Assembly (NCBI GenBank): GCA_019745325.1
Contig: JAIETK010000022.1
Location: 62,001 to 126,000 of the forward strand
Origin: Nitrosomonas sp.
GTDB taxonomy: Bacteria > Pseudomonadota > Gammaproteobacteria > Burkholderiales > Nitrosomonadaceae
Reading direction: 5' to 3'
DNA: 64,000 nucleotides
Shown: positions 1-9,143 of the stretch, piece by piece
Position numbering within the stretch: position 1 is the stretch's first letter
Layout of the letters: every line of letters starts with the position of its first letter
Program-made: the position numbers and the translations under genes
The notes under the pieces: model-generated
Told to the model about the DNA's origin: nothing
Databases searched by the model: none
What the model saw: the letters and a program-made list of their open reading frames with translations, nothing else

Positions 1-2
1 GG

Positions 3-320
3 ACATTTTTTGTTTTTGCGATCTTTATAACTTTATTGTCGGGGTGCGTTGCATCGAAAGAGATATTTCTTGCGGATGGAACCCGGGGCCATAACATCAA
101 CTGCAGCGGCGCCGGAAAGAACTATAGCAACTGCTTGGAAAAAGCCGGCGAGATCTGCGGTACTCGCGGTTACCACATCCTCGATCAGGCCGGCAACATT
201 GTTTCATTTTCCGGAGCATTGCGCGAACTTAATGCCAGTCCAAGGACCGCTTCGGTCGGTTATATCTCTCAGTCGGGTTCGGTAATTAATCGTAATTTAT
301 TGGTTAAATGCAAAGAATAG
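3..320 (+). CDS. Partial small lipoprotein, 5' end outside window
   Basis: The frame is open from the window edge. It begins with a hydrophobic stretch followed by a lipobox (Leu-Ser-Gly-Cys at about 33-44), so this is the end of a lipoprotein signal peptide and the real start lies upstream of base 1. A TTG at 36 falls inside the lipobox and is not a credible start. The mature part is about 90 residues with four or five further cysteines (NINCSGAG, SNCLEKAGEICG), which may form disulfides in the periplasm. I do not recognise a family. The frame ends at a TAG and is followed by a likely terminator. Confidence 0.6.
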   Translation, partial: TFFVFAIFITLLSGCVASKEIFLADGTRGHNINCSGAGKNYSNCLEKAGEICGTRGYHILDQAGNIVSFSGALRELNASPRTASVGYISQSGSVINRNLLVKCKE

Positions 321-348
321 CGTAACGCAGCGGACTCTCTTGTTTTTG

Positions 349-378
349 ACCGGCGGTGAAAATTAGCCGGTGTTTTTT
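349..378 (+). terminator. Probable intrinsic terminator after the lipoprotein gene
   Basis: Six-base stem ACCGGC (349-354) pairs with GCCGGT (366-371) across an 11-base loop and is followed by a run of T. It lies between a plus-strand gene and the end of the convergent transporter gene. Confidence 0.5.
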
Positions 379-435
379 CCAAGCAATCACATAGATTTTC
401 TGGTTTTTACGAAAACCGCGCTGGTGCGTATTGCG

Positions 436-1959
436 CTACGGTTCTTGGTGCATCATTTCTTGCAGTGTCTTCGCGAGCGTGAACAAAATCAGCGACGCAA
501 CGCCGGACAAGATCACGAAGATCATGAAAAATTCGTACAAACTGGTGATTTCAAAGCCCAGAAAAGCGGATGTTACACCTGAGGCAGAGTCGGGATACAA
601 AGCGCTGAGAATACCCGCCAGCTTACTCGCTGCCGCCAGCGATAAAAACCACACGCCCATCAGCAACGATGCAAACTTGGCTGGCGCCAGTTTTACCACC
701 ATCGCCAAACCGATCGGTGACAGGCACAATTCCCCGATGGTGTGCAACAGATACAGGCTGAATAACCACATCATGCTGACTTTGACGGTTGGATCCAGGT
801 CTTTAACGCCGAAGGCGATCACCAAGTAACCTGTGGATAAAAACAAAAGTCCCAGCGCATGTTTGGCGGGGGACGACGGCTCGATGTTGCGTTGTCCCAG
901 GAATGTCCAGAGCATGGCAAACAGCGGCGCCAATACGACGATCAATACCGCATTGATCGATTGGAAAAAACTCGCGGGAATTTCTGTTCCGGAAAAACTT
1001 CGATCGGTTTGTTCAGCGGCAAAGAAAGTGAGCGATGCGCCGGCTTGTTCGAAAGCTGCCCAGAAGAAAATCACAAAAAAAGCCAGAATGTAAATCACCG
1101 CGATCCGTTGCTTTTCGATGGATGTCAGCGTTTTGTCGGTAATGATCGCTGCCGGACCAGCAATGCTGACGGTGAAAATGCCGGATCCAATGATGCCGGA
1201 ACCCGTCAGGAAATAAAAACCGCAGAATAATAGAATCGAGATGCAAGCCCAAAGCAGCACTTGCCGCCACTGCGGTTGGGATGCGGTAGTGTGATTGTTG
1301 TTGATCGCTTTTTTCTGCGGCGCCAGACCAATGCCTTCGCCGCCGGGCGTGACGAGATACCGGTTCTTGAGCAACTCAAACGACGCGATGCTGATGATCA
1401 TGCCGATACCGGCAGCGAGAAAACCCCATTTGAAATCGGCCGGGTTGCCGGTTTCGCCGAAGCCGCCGCACACCAGCGGCGCGAAAAATGCGCCAAGGTT
1501 GATGCCCATGTAGAAGATGGTAAATGCGGCATCGACACGCTTGTCGCCCTCGGGATAAAGTTGTCCGACCATGGTCGAGATGTTCGGTTTGAAAAAGCCA
1601 TTGCCGAAAATCAACAATCCCAATCCGAGGAATAACAGCGGCTGCGCAACAGCCAGATGACCGTAATTCGATGCCGACAGAAACATGCAGAAATGGCCTG
1701 CCGCCATCAAGATGCCCCCGGCTAGAATGGACTTGCGGTTACCCCAGTAGCGGTCGGCGACATAGCCGCCGATCAGTGGCGTCAGATAAACCAAACCGAT
1801 ATAGCTGCCATAAATTTCCGAGGCGTATACTTTGTCGAACAGCAGTGCCTTGATCATGAACAAAGTGAAAATGGCGCGCATCCCGTAATAACTGAAGCGT
1901 TCCCACATTTCGGTGAAAAACAAAAGATATAAGCCTTTCGGGTGGCTTGTTGAATTCAT
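436..1959 (-). CDS. POT/PTR2 family proton-coupled peptide transporter
   Basis: 507-residue polytopic inner-membrane protein of the POT (PTR2) branch of the major facilitator superfamily, which imports di- and tripeptides with protons. The family signature ExxERFxYYG is intact in helix 1 (Glu17, Glu20, Arg21), followed by GGYVADRYWGNR in the loop between helices 2 and 3 and FYMGINLGAFFAPL around helix 5. Length and the approximately 14 hydrophobic segments suit bacterial DtpA/YjdL-type members. It stands alone, divergent from the C39 cluster at 2110. Substrate range cannot be read from sequence. Confidence 0.9.
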   Translation of the reverse strand: MNSTSHPKGLYLLFFTEMWERFSYYGMRAIFTLFMIKALLFDKVYASEIYGSYIGLVYLTPLIGGYVADRYWGNRKSILAGGILMAAGHFCMFLSASNYGHLAVAQPLLFLGLGLLIFGNGFFKPNISTMVGQLYPEGDKRVDAAFTIFYMGINLGAFFAPLVCGGFGETGNPADFKWGFLAAGIGMIISIASFELLKNRYLVTPGGEGIGLAPQKKAINNNHTTASQPQWRQVLLWACISILLFCGFYFLTGSGIIGSGIFTVSIAGPAAIITDKTLTSIEKQRIAVIYILAFFVIFFWAAFEQAGASLTFFAAEQTDRSFSGTEIPASFFQSINAVLIVVLAPLFAMLWTFLGQRNIEPSSPAKHALGLLFLSTGYLVIAFGVKDLDPTVKVSMMWLFSLYLLHTIGELCLSPIGLAMVVKLAPAKFASLLMGVWFLSLAAASKLAGILSALYPDSASGVTSAFLGFEITSLYEFFMIFVILSGVASLILFTLAKTLQEMMHQEP

Positions 1960-2109
1960 GGCTTCGATGAATGAATAAAGCGATCAAAAGCGCAGATACT
2001 ATCTGAATTTTGCATTTCTTAGCCATGAAACTGGCGAAAACCGATGAATATCAGTTAGCATGTGCAATAGCGATGGTAGTCGTTTAATTCGTTAACTTTA
2101 AGTGTTTTC

Positions 2110-2841
2110 ATGCTGAGACTCGTTCACCATTTGCCGATCAAGATTCTGCCGCAGCCGGATGAAACGACTTGCGGTCCGACTTGCTTGCACGCTGTCTATA
2201 GCTACTGGGGCAGAAACGAGCCGCTGAACGATATCATTGCTCGCACGCGCAAGCTGGAAAGCGGTTCCGGCACGTTTGACGTGTTTCTGGCGTGCGATGC
2301 GCTGCGCAGCGGTTTTCAAGCGACCATTTATACCTACAATCTGATGGTGTTCGATCCGGTCTGGTTTGCCGCCGGTGTCGATATTGCCGGACGGTTGCGG
2401 CAGCAAGCCGCAATCAAAACGGACCGCCGCTTGCGTTATGTCACCGAAGGCTATCTGGAATTTCTGAACCTTGGTGGACGGTTACGGTTGCTGGATTTGT
2501 CGCATGCGCTGATTCACGGACTGCTGCGGCGCGGCGTTCCGGTATTGACCGGACTGAGTTCGACTTTTTTGTACCGGGTGGCGCGCGAGCACGGCCCGGA
2601 CGATACGCCTGACGATATCCGCGGAGTGCCTGCTGGTCATTTTGTGATCATTACCGGTTATGATCGCAGCAAGCGCACGCTGCTGGTTGCTGATCCGTAT
2701 GGTGCGCAACAGGAATATTGGTGCAATATCGACCGGGTGATCAACGCCATTTTGCTTGGCATCGTGACGTATGATTCTAACTTGCTGGTGATTCACTCGC
2801 CGCAAACTGCCAAGCAACCGTCCGGTTTGGAATTGCCATGA
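2110..2841 (+). CDS. Papain-like peptidase, C39-like family
   Basis: 243 residues. An N-terminal PQPDETTCGPTC block supplies the oxyanion-hole Gln15 and the nucleophile Cys21. GHFVIITGY gives His177 and VADPYG gives Asp195, so a papain-fold Gln-Cys-His-Asp set is present. There is no signal peptide, so it acts in the cytoplasm, unlike bacteriocin-processing C39 domains fused to ABC exporters. It is the first gene of a four-gene run in which every junction overlaps by 4 bp, the next start lying inside this stop (ATGA at 2838). The neighbours are two amide-forming ligases and an N-formylglutamate amidohydrolase homologue, suggesting it trims or releases a peptide-like product. No clear Shine-Dalgarno sequence precedes the ATG. 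Confidence 0.75.
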   Translation: MLRLVHHLPIKILPQPDETTCGPTCLHAVYSYWGRNEPLNDIIARTRKLESGSGTFDVFLACDALRSGFQATIYTYNLMVFDPVWFAAGVDIAGRLRQQAAIKTDRRLRYVTEGYLEFLNLGGRLRLLDLSHALIHGLLRRGVPVLTGLSSTFLYRVAREHGPDDTPDDIRGVPAGHFVIITGYDRSKRTLLVADPYGAQQEYWCNIDRVINAILLGIVTYDSNLLVIHSPQTAKQPSGLELP

Positions 2842-4310
2842 GCAACTTGATTGTCGTCAGCAACGTGCAGCACTGGCCATTAAAGATTCCGGATGTGTCG
2901 GTGATTTCCGCCAAGGAGTATCTGACCGATCCGGCATACGGCGGCCATCTCCGCGCGCGCGTCTATAATTTGTGCAAGTCGTACCATTATCAAAGCATCG
3001 GTTATTACGTTTCGCTGCTTGCCGACGCGCGAGGGCACAAGCCGTTGCCGCAAGTCAACGCGATCGAGGATATTCAATCGCCGGGCCTGGTGAAGCTGTT
3101 GACCGAAAATCTCGATGAGCTGGTGCAAAAATCGCTCGCGCCGATCAAATCGGAGCAGTTCGAACTCAGCATTTACTTCGGACGCAATATCGCCAAGCAC
3201 TACGATCCGCTCAGCCGGGAATTATTCAATCTGGTGCGCGCGCCGCTATTGCGCGCTTACTTCGACCGGCACGGCGAAGAATGGCGCATGCGCAGTCTCA
3301 AGGCGATTGCCGCCAGCGATATTCCGCCGCAGCATCAGGATTTTGTAGTACAGGCGGCGAGCGATTATTTCTCCAAGCGCAAGCCGTGGTTGCATCCATT
3401 GATCGCGCCGCGCTACGATCTGGCGATTTTGCACGATCCGGGCGATCCGGAGCCGCCATCCAACGCCAAGGCGATGAAGCATTTTGAGAAAGCCGCCGGG
3501 GAGCTGGGCATGCACGTGGAATTGATCACGCGCACGGATATGAGCCGTTTGGCGGAATTCGATGCGTTGTTCATCCGCGATACCACTTTTGTCAATCATT
3601 ACACTTACCGCTTCTCCCGCCATGCCGCAGCGGAAGGATTGACGGTGATCGACGACCCGAACTCGATTTTGAAGTGCAACAATAAGGTTTATCTGGCCGA
3701 ATTATTGACCCGCCATCAGATTCCGATTCCAAGAACCGTCCTGGTGCACAAAGATAATCTGGAGCACATCATTCCGGCGCTGGCCTTGCCGTGCGTGCTG
3801 AAACAACCCGATAGCTCGTTTTCGATCGGTGTCGTTAAAGTTGCCTCGGAGACGGAGTTACGGCAAAAGGTCAAAGTGCTTCTGGAAAAATCGGAACTGA
3901 TCGTGGCGCAGGAATATTTGCCGACCGCATTCGATTGGCGGATCGGCATCCTTGACCGCAAGCCGTTGTTTGCGTGCAAATACTTTATGGCGCCCGGTCA
4001 TTGGCAAATCATCAAGCACGGCGAGCAAGCGCAAGATTTTGTCGAAGGCATGACGCAAGCGGTGGCGCTGGAAGATACACCGGCCAAGGTGGTGAAAACC
4101 GCGCTGAAGGCTGCTAATCTGATCGGCGACGGTTTTTACGGCGTCGATCTCAAGCAGATAGGGCGGCATTGCTACGTTATCGAAATCAACGATAACCCGA
4201 ATGTCGATGCCGGTAACGAAGACGGTATTTTGAAAGAGGCGCTGTATCAGCAAATCATGGCGGTGTTTTTGCGCCGCATTGAAGAACGCAAGCAAGGAAA
4301 CCGGCGGTGA
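2838..4310 (+). CDS. RimK-like ATP-grasp ligase with N-terminal RLAN-type domain
   Basis: 490 residues. Residues 1 to about 190 match the extra N-terminal domain found on some RimK-like proteins. Residues about 195-480 form the ATP-grasp fold, with the Mg-binding residues Asp437 (GVDLKQ), Glu449, Asn451 and Asn453 (EINDNPN) present. ATP-grasp ligases of this type activate a carboxylate as acyl phosphate and join it to an amine, as RimK does when adding glutamate to ribosomal protein S6. Here the gene is coupled by 4-bp overlaps to a papain-like gene upstream and a GCS2-type ligase downstream, so a small-molecule or peptide substrate is more likely than S6. The substrate is unknown. Confidence 0.85.
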   Translation: MSNLIVVSNVQHWPLKIPDVSVISAKEYLTDPAYGGHLRARVYNLCKSYHYQSIGYYVSLLADARGHKPLPQVNAIEDIQSPGLVKLLTENLDELVQKSLAPIKSEQFELSIYFGRNIAKHYDPLSRELFNLVRAPLLRAYFDRHGEEWRMRSLKAIAASDIPPQHQDFVVQAASDYFSKRKPWLHPLIAPRYDLAILHDPGDPEPPSNAKAMKHFEKAAGELGMHVELITRTDMSRLAEFDALFIRDTTFVNHYTYRFSRHAAAEGLTVIDDPNSILKCNNKVYLAELLTRHQIPIPRTVLVHKDNLEHIIPALALPCVLKQPDSSFSIGVVKVASETELRQKVKVLLEKSELIVAQEYLPTAFDWRIGILDRKPLFACKYFMAPGHWQIIKHGEQAQDFVEGMTQAVALEDTPAKVVKTALKAANLIGDGFYGVDLKQIGRHCYVIEINDNPNVDAGNEDGILKEALYQQIMAVFLRRIEERKQGNRR

Positions 4311-5560
4311 AACCGGCAATTCCGGCATTTTCCGGGTTTGGTATCGAGCTCGAATACATGATCGTCGACCGCGATACCTTGGCGGCATTGCCGATTGCCG
4401 ACCGGTTGTTGCAGGTTTTGGCTGGACGGCAGGTATCCGAAGTTGAATGCGGCCGGTTGGCTTGGTCGAATGAATTGGCGTTGCATGTCATCGAGTTGAA
4501 AAATACTGCCCCGGAAGCCGATCTCGAATCGCTACCGGCGCTTTTTCAAAGCGAGGTGTCCCGGGTCAACGGTTTGCTCGAAACCATGCATGCGTGCTTG
4601 ATGCCAACCGCGATGCATCCGTGGATGAATCCGCGTATCGAAACTCGCTTGTGGCCGCACGATCATGCTGAGATTTACCGCGGTTACGATCGGATTTTTG
4701 ATTGCAAGCGGCATGGCTGGTCCAATCTTCAGAGCATGCACCTGAATCTGCCGTTTGCCGGGGATACCGAATTTGCCCGGCTGCATGCGGCGACCCGGTT
4801 GATATTGCCAATCCTGCCGGCGTTGGCCGCCAGTTCACCCATCGCAGAAGGCCGCTTCAGCGGTTTTTTGGATTTCCGCATGGAAAATTACCGCACGCAT
4901 CAAATGACGATTCCATCGACGATGGGGCAGGTGATTCCGGACACGATCCTTGACAGCGAGTCGTATCGGCAGCAAATTCTGTTGCCGATGTACCGGGAGA
5001 TAGAAATGTTCGATCCGGATGGCGTGCTGCAGCATGAATGGCTCAATGTGCGTGCGGCAGTGGCGCGTTTTGTTCGTCATGCGATTGAGATCCGCATTAT
5101 CGACGTGCAAGAATGCCCTTACGCCAATTTGGCGATTGCCGAGATCGTGATCCACGTCGTGCGTGCGCTGTACCAGCAAGAAACCGCGTCACTGGGGGAT
5201 CAGCAAGCATTCGGAACCGATCGTCTGGTAACGATTTTGCACAGTTGTATCGAGCAAGCGGATCAAGCAATCATCGCCGACCGCGGTTATTTGTCATTGC
5301 TGGGATTCTCAGCGGTGCAATGTACGGCAGGCGAGCTATGGCAGCACTTGTTTACATCGCTGCTGCCGCTGCAAGTTCAGCAATCCAGTGTTTGGCGAGA
5401 GGCGTTTACTGTGTTGTTGCAGCAAGGGCCGCTGGCGCGGCGGATTTTGCGCGCAGCCGGACAGGATTTCAGCCGTGAGCATTTGGCCGCAGTGTATCGT
5501 GCGTTGTGCGATTGCTTGGAGGAAGGAAGGTTGTTCTCCGGTGCCCAAGAAATCGCATGA
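4307..5560 (+). CDS. Carboxylate-amine ligase, glutamate-cysteine ligase type 2 (GCS2) family
   Basis: 417 residues starting at a GTG that overlaps the previous stop (GTGA). The N-terminal FGIELEYM block (residues 11-18, Glu14 and Glu16) is the metal-binding start of the glutamine-synthetase-like fold used by GCS2 enzymes. SMHLNLPF, FRMENYRTHQMTIPSTMG and EIRIIDVQECP follow in the expected order. GCS2 proteins join glutamate or a related acid to an amine with ATP. Clustering with an ATP-grasp ligase and an NFGA homologue makes glutathione synthesis unlikely; a second condensation step in the same pathway fits better. It overlaps the next gene by 4 bp. Confidence 0.8.
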   Translation: MKPAIPAFSGFGIELEYMIVDRDTLAALPIADRLLQVLAGRQVSEVECGRLAWSNELALHVIELKNTAPEADLESLPALFQSEVSRVNGLLETMHACLMPTAMHPWMNPRIETRLWPHDHAEIYRGYDRIFDCKRHGWSNLQSMHLNLPFAGDTEFARLHAATRLILPILPALAASSPIAEGRFSGFLDFRMENYRTHQMTIPSTMGQVIPDTILDSESYRQQILLPMYREIEMFDPDGVLQHEWLNVRAAVARFVRHAIEIRIIDVQECPYANLAIAEIVIHVVRALYQQETASLGDQQAFGTDRLVTILHSCIEQADQAIIADRGYLSLLGFSAVQCTAGELWQHLFTSLLPLQVQQSSVWREAFTVLLQQGPLARRILRAAGQDFSREHLAAVYRALCDCLEEGRLFSGAQEIA

Positions 5561-6267
5561 TCGACCCAGCCGCACCGGTCAGTGTTGTCGTCAGTTGCGA
5601 ACACGGCGGCAACCGGATTCCTTCGGCTTATCAACCGCTTTTCCAAGGGCATGAAGCGCTGCTTGTCAGCCACCGCGGCTACGATCCCGGCGCGTTGCTG
5701 ATGGCGAAAGCAATCGCCAGGCAATTCGGTGCGCCGCTGTTTGCAGCGACCACCAGCCGATTGTTGATCGATCTCAACCGATCGGCGGGTCATCCGCAGT
5801 TGTTCTCGGAAATCACGCAGGATTTGCCACCGGCTGCCAAACAGCAAATCCTGGCGCGCTATTACCGGCCGTACCGCGAGCGTGTCGAAACGGCGATTGC
5901 GGATGCGATTCAGCAAGGTCAGCGCGTGCTTCATGTGTCGTCGCACAGTTTTACGCCGCAACTGCATGGCGAAGTGCGCAAAGCCGACATCGGCCTGCTG
6001 TACGATCCATCCAGCGAATGGGAGCAATTGCTTTGCCGCCGCTGGCAGCAAAGCTTGAGGCAAGAATTACCCGGTCTGACGATACGCCGCAATTATCCGT
6101 ACACCGGCACGGCAGACGGCTTCACCGCTTATTTGCGCCGCCGGTATGCAAGCGGCTGGTACGCAGGCATCGAACTGGAAGTCAATCAAAAGTATTTCCT
6201 CAATGACCGGGGAAAATGGCGGAGTTTGCGCCGTATGATTGTTGAGACGCTTTCCAAGATTTTTTGA
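5557..6267 (+). CDS. N-formylglutamate amidohydrolase family protein
   Basis: 236 residues. I chose the ATG at 5557, overlapping the upstream stop as ATGA, rather than a longer start at 5506 inside the previous gene, because the other junctions in the cluster use the same overlap. The SCEHGGNRIP motif (residues 13-22) and HVSSHSFTP segment are typical of the family, which hydrolyses N-formylglutamate to formate and glutamate in histidine degradation. No hut genes are nearby. In this cluster it more likely deacylates a glutamate- or amino-acid-derived intermediate. It ends the cluster; 130 bp later an unrelated membrane gene begins. Confidence 0.8.
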   Translation: MIDPAAPVSVVVSCEHGGNRIPSAYQPLFQGHEALLVSHRGYDPGALLMAKAIARQFGAPLFAATTSRLLIDLNRSAGHPQLFSEITQDLPPAAKQQILARYYRPYRERVETAIADAIQQGQRVLHVSSHSFTPQLHGEVRKADIGLLYDPSSEWEQLLCRRWQQSLRQELPGLTIRRNYPYTGTADGFTAYLRRRYASGWYAGIELEVNQKYFLNDRGKWRSLRRMIVETLSKIF

Positions 6268-6401
6268 CAACTGCCGGTGCGGTTTGCGTAAAATCAAGCA
6301 TTATCGTGGTTTTGATCGTATGATATCGAAAGTATATGAACGGGTGTTAATCCGCTTTTAATTTTTAATGTTGTCATGTCAATTATTTAAAGAATTCAAA
6401 T

Positions 6402-7667
6402 ATGTCATTCAGTTTTAACGATTTCTACGAAGCTAACCGCCGTATCATCATCTGGTTGATTCTGATCAGTCTGCTGTGGATACTGAGTGACTTCTTCGGA
6501 CTGATTTTCATTACTTTTGTACTCGCTTTCATTGCTTCGCCGCTGGTGCGGATGGGGCAGAACCGGTTCAAATTGCCGTACCGCTTGTCACTCACGCTGG
6601 TTTATATTCTTTTTCTGATCGTGGTGGGTAGTTTTTTCCGCTATGTGACGCCGAACGTGATCGGTGAGGCGAACCGGTTTTTGAATAACTTCGATGAAGT
6701 GCAACAGAAACTAATCGAGCTGGAGCGCGATGTCGGCAGCAAATATCCCGGCATCGAACGTTCATTGCATGGGTATATGCGCAGTTTGCTGGACGAACAT
6801 GCGTTGCGGATGATCGATAACGAACTGAATGTGTTCAAGAAGACGATCTATCTCGCCAGCGATGTCGATCCGGAACATGTACTCGAGGAAGAACTCACCG
6901 AAGCGACACAGGAAAAAATCCGGAAATACTTCGACAAGGAAGCCGAGCTGCTGATGAATTTTCTGGCGACCAAGCAAGTAGAAAAAGCCAGTGAACATTT
7001 TCCCAAGCTGATTAACCAGCTGTATACCGGGATCGGTACGGTGCTGTTGGCGCTATTGTTCAGCTTTCTGATTCTGTTCGACAATATCCGCCTTGGCGGC
7101 TTGATGAAAAGCCTGCACGATTCACGCTTGCGGGATTTCTACCAGGAAACCGCGCAGCCGGTGATCCGCTTTGCTTATGTGGTCGGCCGCGCGATCCAGG
7201 CGCAAGCGATGATCGCATGCGTCAATACCTTTCTGACATTGATCGGATTGATGATTCTCGGCATTCCTTCGGTCGCGTTTTTGTCGCTGATCGTGTTCGT
7301 TTGCAGCTTCATTCCGGTACTCGGTGTGTTCATTTCGACCACGCCGATGGTGCTGGTCGCGCTGAACACCGGTGGATTGATGCTGGCGCTGGCGGTGGTG
7401 CTGATGATCACCATCATTCATATCATCGAAGCCTACGGTCTGAATCCGCTGATCTACGGCAAGCATCTGAAACTGAATCCGGTGCTGGTGCTGATCATCC
7501 TGTTGGTGGCCTACCATACCGCCGGTATGTGGGGCATGGTGCTCGGCGTGCCGGTGGCGTATTACTTCATTCACGATGTGTTCGGTGTGCCGCTGTGGGA
7601 CGAGCGCCGGCTGGGGCCAACGCCGGTTAGGGCAGAAAATGTGAGCTTATCTGACCGGCAGGATTGA
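6402..7667 (+). CDS. AI-2E transporter family (PerM-like) membrane protein
   Basis: 421 residues. Two hydrophobic N-terminal segments, a soluble charged middle (about 90-200) rich in Glu and Lys, then about five C-terminal helices including the conserved GIPSVAFLSLIVFVCSFIPVLG and the NPLIYGKHLKLNPVLVLIILL region diagnostic of the family. Members include E. coli PerM and the putative autoinducer-2 exporter TqsA; several act as Na+/H+ antiporters or have unknown roles, so AI-2 export should not be assumed. The middle insertion is longer than in many members. The gene ends 18 bp before a short inverted-repeat element. Confidence 0.8.
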   Translation: MSFSFNDFYEANRRIIIWLILISLLWILSDFFGLIFITFVLAFIASPLVRMGQNRFKLPYRLSLTLVYILFLIVVGSFFRYVTPNVIGEANRFLNNFDEVQQKLIELERDVGSKYPGIERSLHGYMRSLLDEHALRMIDNELNVFKKTIYLASDVDPEHVLEEELTEATQEKIRKYFDKEAELLMNFLATKQVEKASEHFPKLINQLYTGIGTVLLALLFSFLILFDNIRLGGLMKSLHDSRLRDFYQETAQPVIRFAYVVGRAIQAQAMIACVNTFLTLIGLMILGIPSVAFLSLIVFVCSFIPVLGVFISTTPMVLVALNTGGLMLALAVVLMITIIHIIEAYGLNPLIYGKHLKLNPVLVLIILLVAYHTAGMWGMVLGVPVAYYFIHDVFGVPLWDERRLGPTPVRAENVSLSDRQD

Positions 7668-7684
7668 ATGCCCTGCCGCTATAG

Positions 7685-7824
7685 CAGGCCGCTGAAAAAC
7701 GTTTTCGAGGCAGCCGATACAAGGCAAAAACAAGCGAAAAAGCGCAGTTTATGCGGAATAAATGAGCATTTTGAGCTTGTTTTTAACACCGTAGCGGCAA
7801 CGCAGATAGTTTTTCAACGGCCTG
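7685..7824. repeat. MITE-like element, 140 bp, with imperfect terminal inverted repeats
   Basis: CAGGCCGCTGAAAAACG (7685-7701) is the imperfect inverse of 7808-7824, and ATAG stands directly outside both ends (7681-7684 and 7825-7828) like a target duplication. The inner part (7721-7787) contains AAGGCAAAAA, GCGAAAAAGCG and TAAATGAGCATTTT and recurs in opposite orientation at 11865-11931. It carries no ORF and fills the gap between two convergent genes, where it may also serve as a terminator. Confidence 0.7.
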
Positions 7825-7829
7825 ATAGA

Positions 7830-9143
7830 TCAATCCGGAATAAATTTCAGTACATTACCGTTGATGCAGTAGCGTTTGTAGCTCGGTGGCGGGCCGTCGT
7901 CGAAGACGTGGCCGAGGTGGATGCCGGAGCTGGCGCTGCGTACTTCGATGCGTTGCATGCCGTGTGAATTATCATCGTGGTAGGTCACGGAACCCTCGAT
8001 AGGATCGAAAAAGCTGGGCCAGCCGGTGCCGCTATCGAATTTCGCTTGGCTCAGAAACAGCGGCGCGCCGCTGACCGGGTCGACAAATTTTCCGGGGCGT
8101 TTTTCATCCAGATTCGACGCGGTGAACGGTGGTTCGGTGCCTTGCTCGAACGCGATTTTCTGCTGTTCCGGCGTCAATAACTGAAAACCCAGCCATTTCC
8201 AGAAATTAGCCTGTTCTCCGTTATAACCGGTGTAGCGGGCAATTTCCTTGCCGTTGCGGAACAGCACGATGGTCGGCGTGGCAAACAGCGGTTTTTCCAG
8301 CGCCCAGCCGGTGGGCGGGTTGGTGTTCATCGTTGTCACCACCGGTACCGCGGCTTGCCATTGACTGAGGACTTCCTTATCGAACAGCTTGCAGTATTCG
8401 CAGTGCTCGGCTTCGAAAATCACCAATTGTTGCGCGAAGTTCAGATCCTTGCCGTCCAGCGGCTTGGTAAGCTCGCTGTCGGATGCGGTTTGCGTTGCCG
8501 GTTGGCCGGATGCCGGATATTTCACCCCCGTGCCGCCCAGACCGCAGTAGCCGTTCGGATTTTTCTGCAAATAATCCTGGTGATACTCCTCGGCGGTGAT
8601 GTAATTCTTCAACGGCAGGATTTCGGTCGTAATCTTTCCATACTCCGCGGCACTGAGCGCTTGCTGGTACGCGTTTTGCGTCGAGAGCGCCAGCGCTTTC
8701 TGAGATTCGTCGTGATAATAAATTGCGCTGCGGTAATTGCTGCCGATGTCGTTGCCCTGGCGGTCGCCTTGTGTCGGATTGTGATTTTCCCAGAACTTGG
8801 CCAGCACCGTTTGCAGCGGAACCTGCGCAGGATCGAAAGTCACCTTGATCACCTCGGCATGATTGCGTGCCGTAGTGCGGCCCGCGAGCAATAGCCGCTC
8901 GTGATTCAAAATCTGCTGATACCCTACGCCGGGCAAATCCCCGCCGGCATACCCGCTTTCGACATCGAGCACGCCCGGAATCTCGCTCATGCGCTTCTCC
9001 GCGCCCCAGAAACATCCCATACCCAGCACGATGTAATCGGTTTTGATAGTGTTAGTTTGATTGGTAGGCATCACGTTTTTCTCCATTGCAAAGGCTGTCA
9101 GAACACATAATAGACTGGCTAGTGCCGCAATAAACGTTTTCAT
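7830..9143 (-). CDS. msrAB: Periplasmic MsrA-thioredoxin-like-MsrB methionine sulfoxide reductase
   Basis: 437 residues. An N-terminal signal peptide (about 1-19, ending TAFA) sends it to the periplasm. Residues 36-205 are MsrA with catalytic Cys44 in GCFWG and a C-terminal Cys200. Residues about 230-320 form a thioredoxin-like domain with CEYC at 248-251. Residues 340-437 are MsrB with catalytic Cys426 in RYCIN. The two CxxC pairs that bind zinc in many MsrB proteins are replaced (DPVSG, RSASS), so this is a zinc-free form. The protein should reduce both S and R methionine sulfoxides in oxidised envelope proteins. The middle domain may relay electrons, by analogy with Neisseria PilB, where the domain order differs. 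Confidence 0.9.
   Translation of the reverse strand: MKTFIAALASLLCVLTAFAMEKNVMPTNQTNTIKTDYIVLGMGCFWGAEKRMSEIPGVLDVESGYAGGDLPGVGYQQILNHERLLLAGRTTARNHAEVIKVTFDPAQVPLQTVLAKFWENHNPTQGDRQGNDIGSNYRSAIYYHDESQKALALSTQNAYQQALSAAEYGKITTEILPLKNYITAEEYHQDYLQKNPNGYCGLGGTGVKYPASGQPATQTASDSELTKPLDGKDLNFAQQLVIFEAEHCEYCKLFDKEVLSQWQAAVPVVTTMNTNPPTGWALEKPLFATPTIVLFRNGKEIARYTGYNGEQANFWKWLGFQLLTPEQQKIAFEQGTEPPFTASNLDEKRPGKFVDPVSGAPLFLSQAKFDSGTGWPSFFDPIEGSVTYHDDNSHGMQRIEVRSASSGIHLGHVFDDGPPPSYKRYCINGNVLKFIPD

Noticed and set aside
8355..8894. Long plus-strand ORF opposite the msr gene
   Set aside because: Shadow frame of a well-supported gene, with Arg/Val/Leu-rich antisense composition and no motif.
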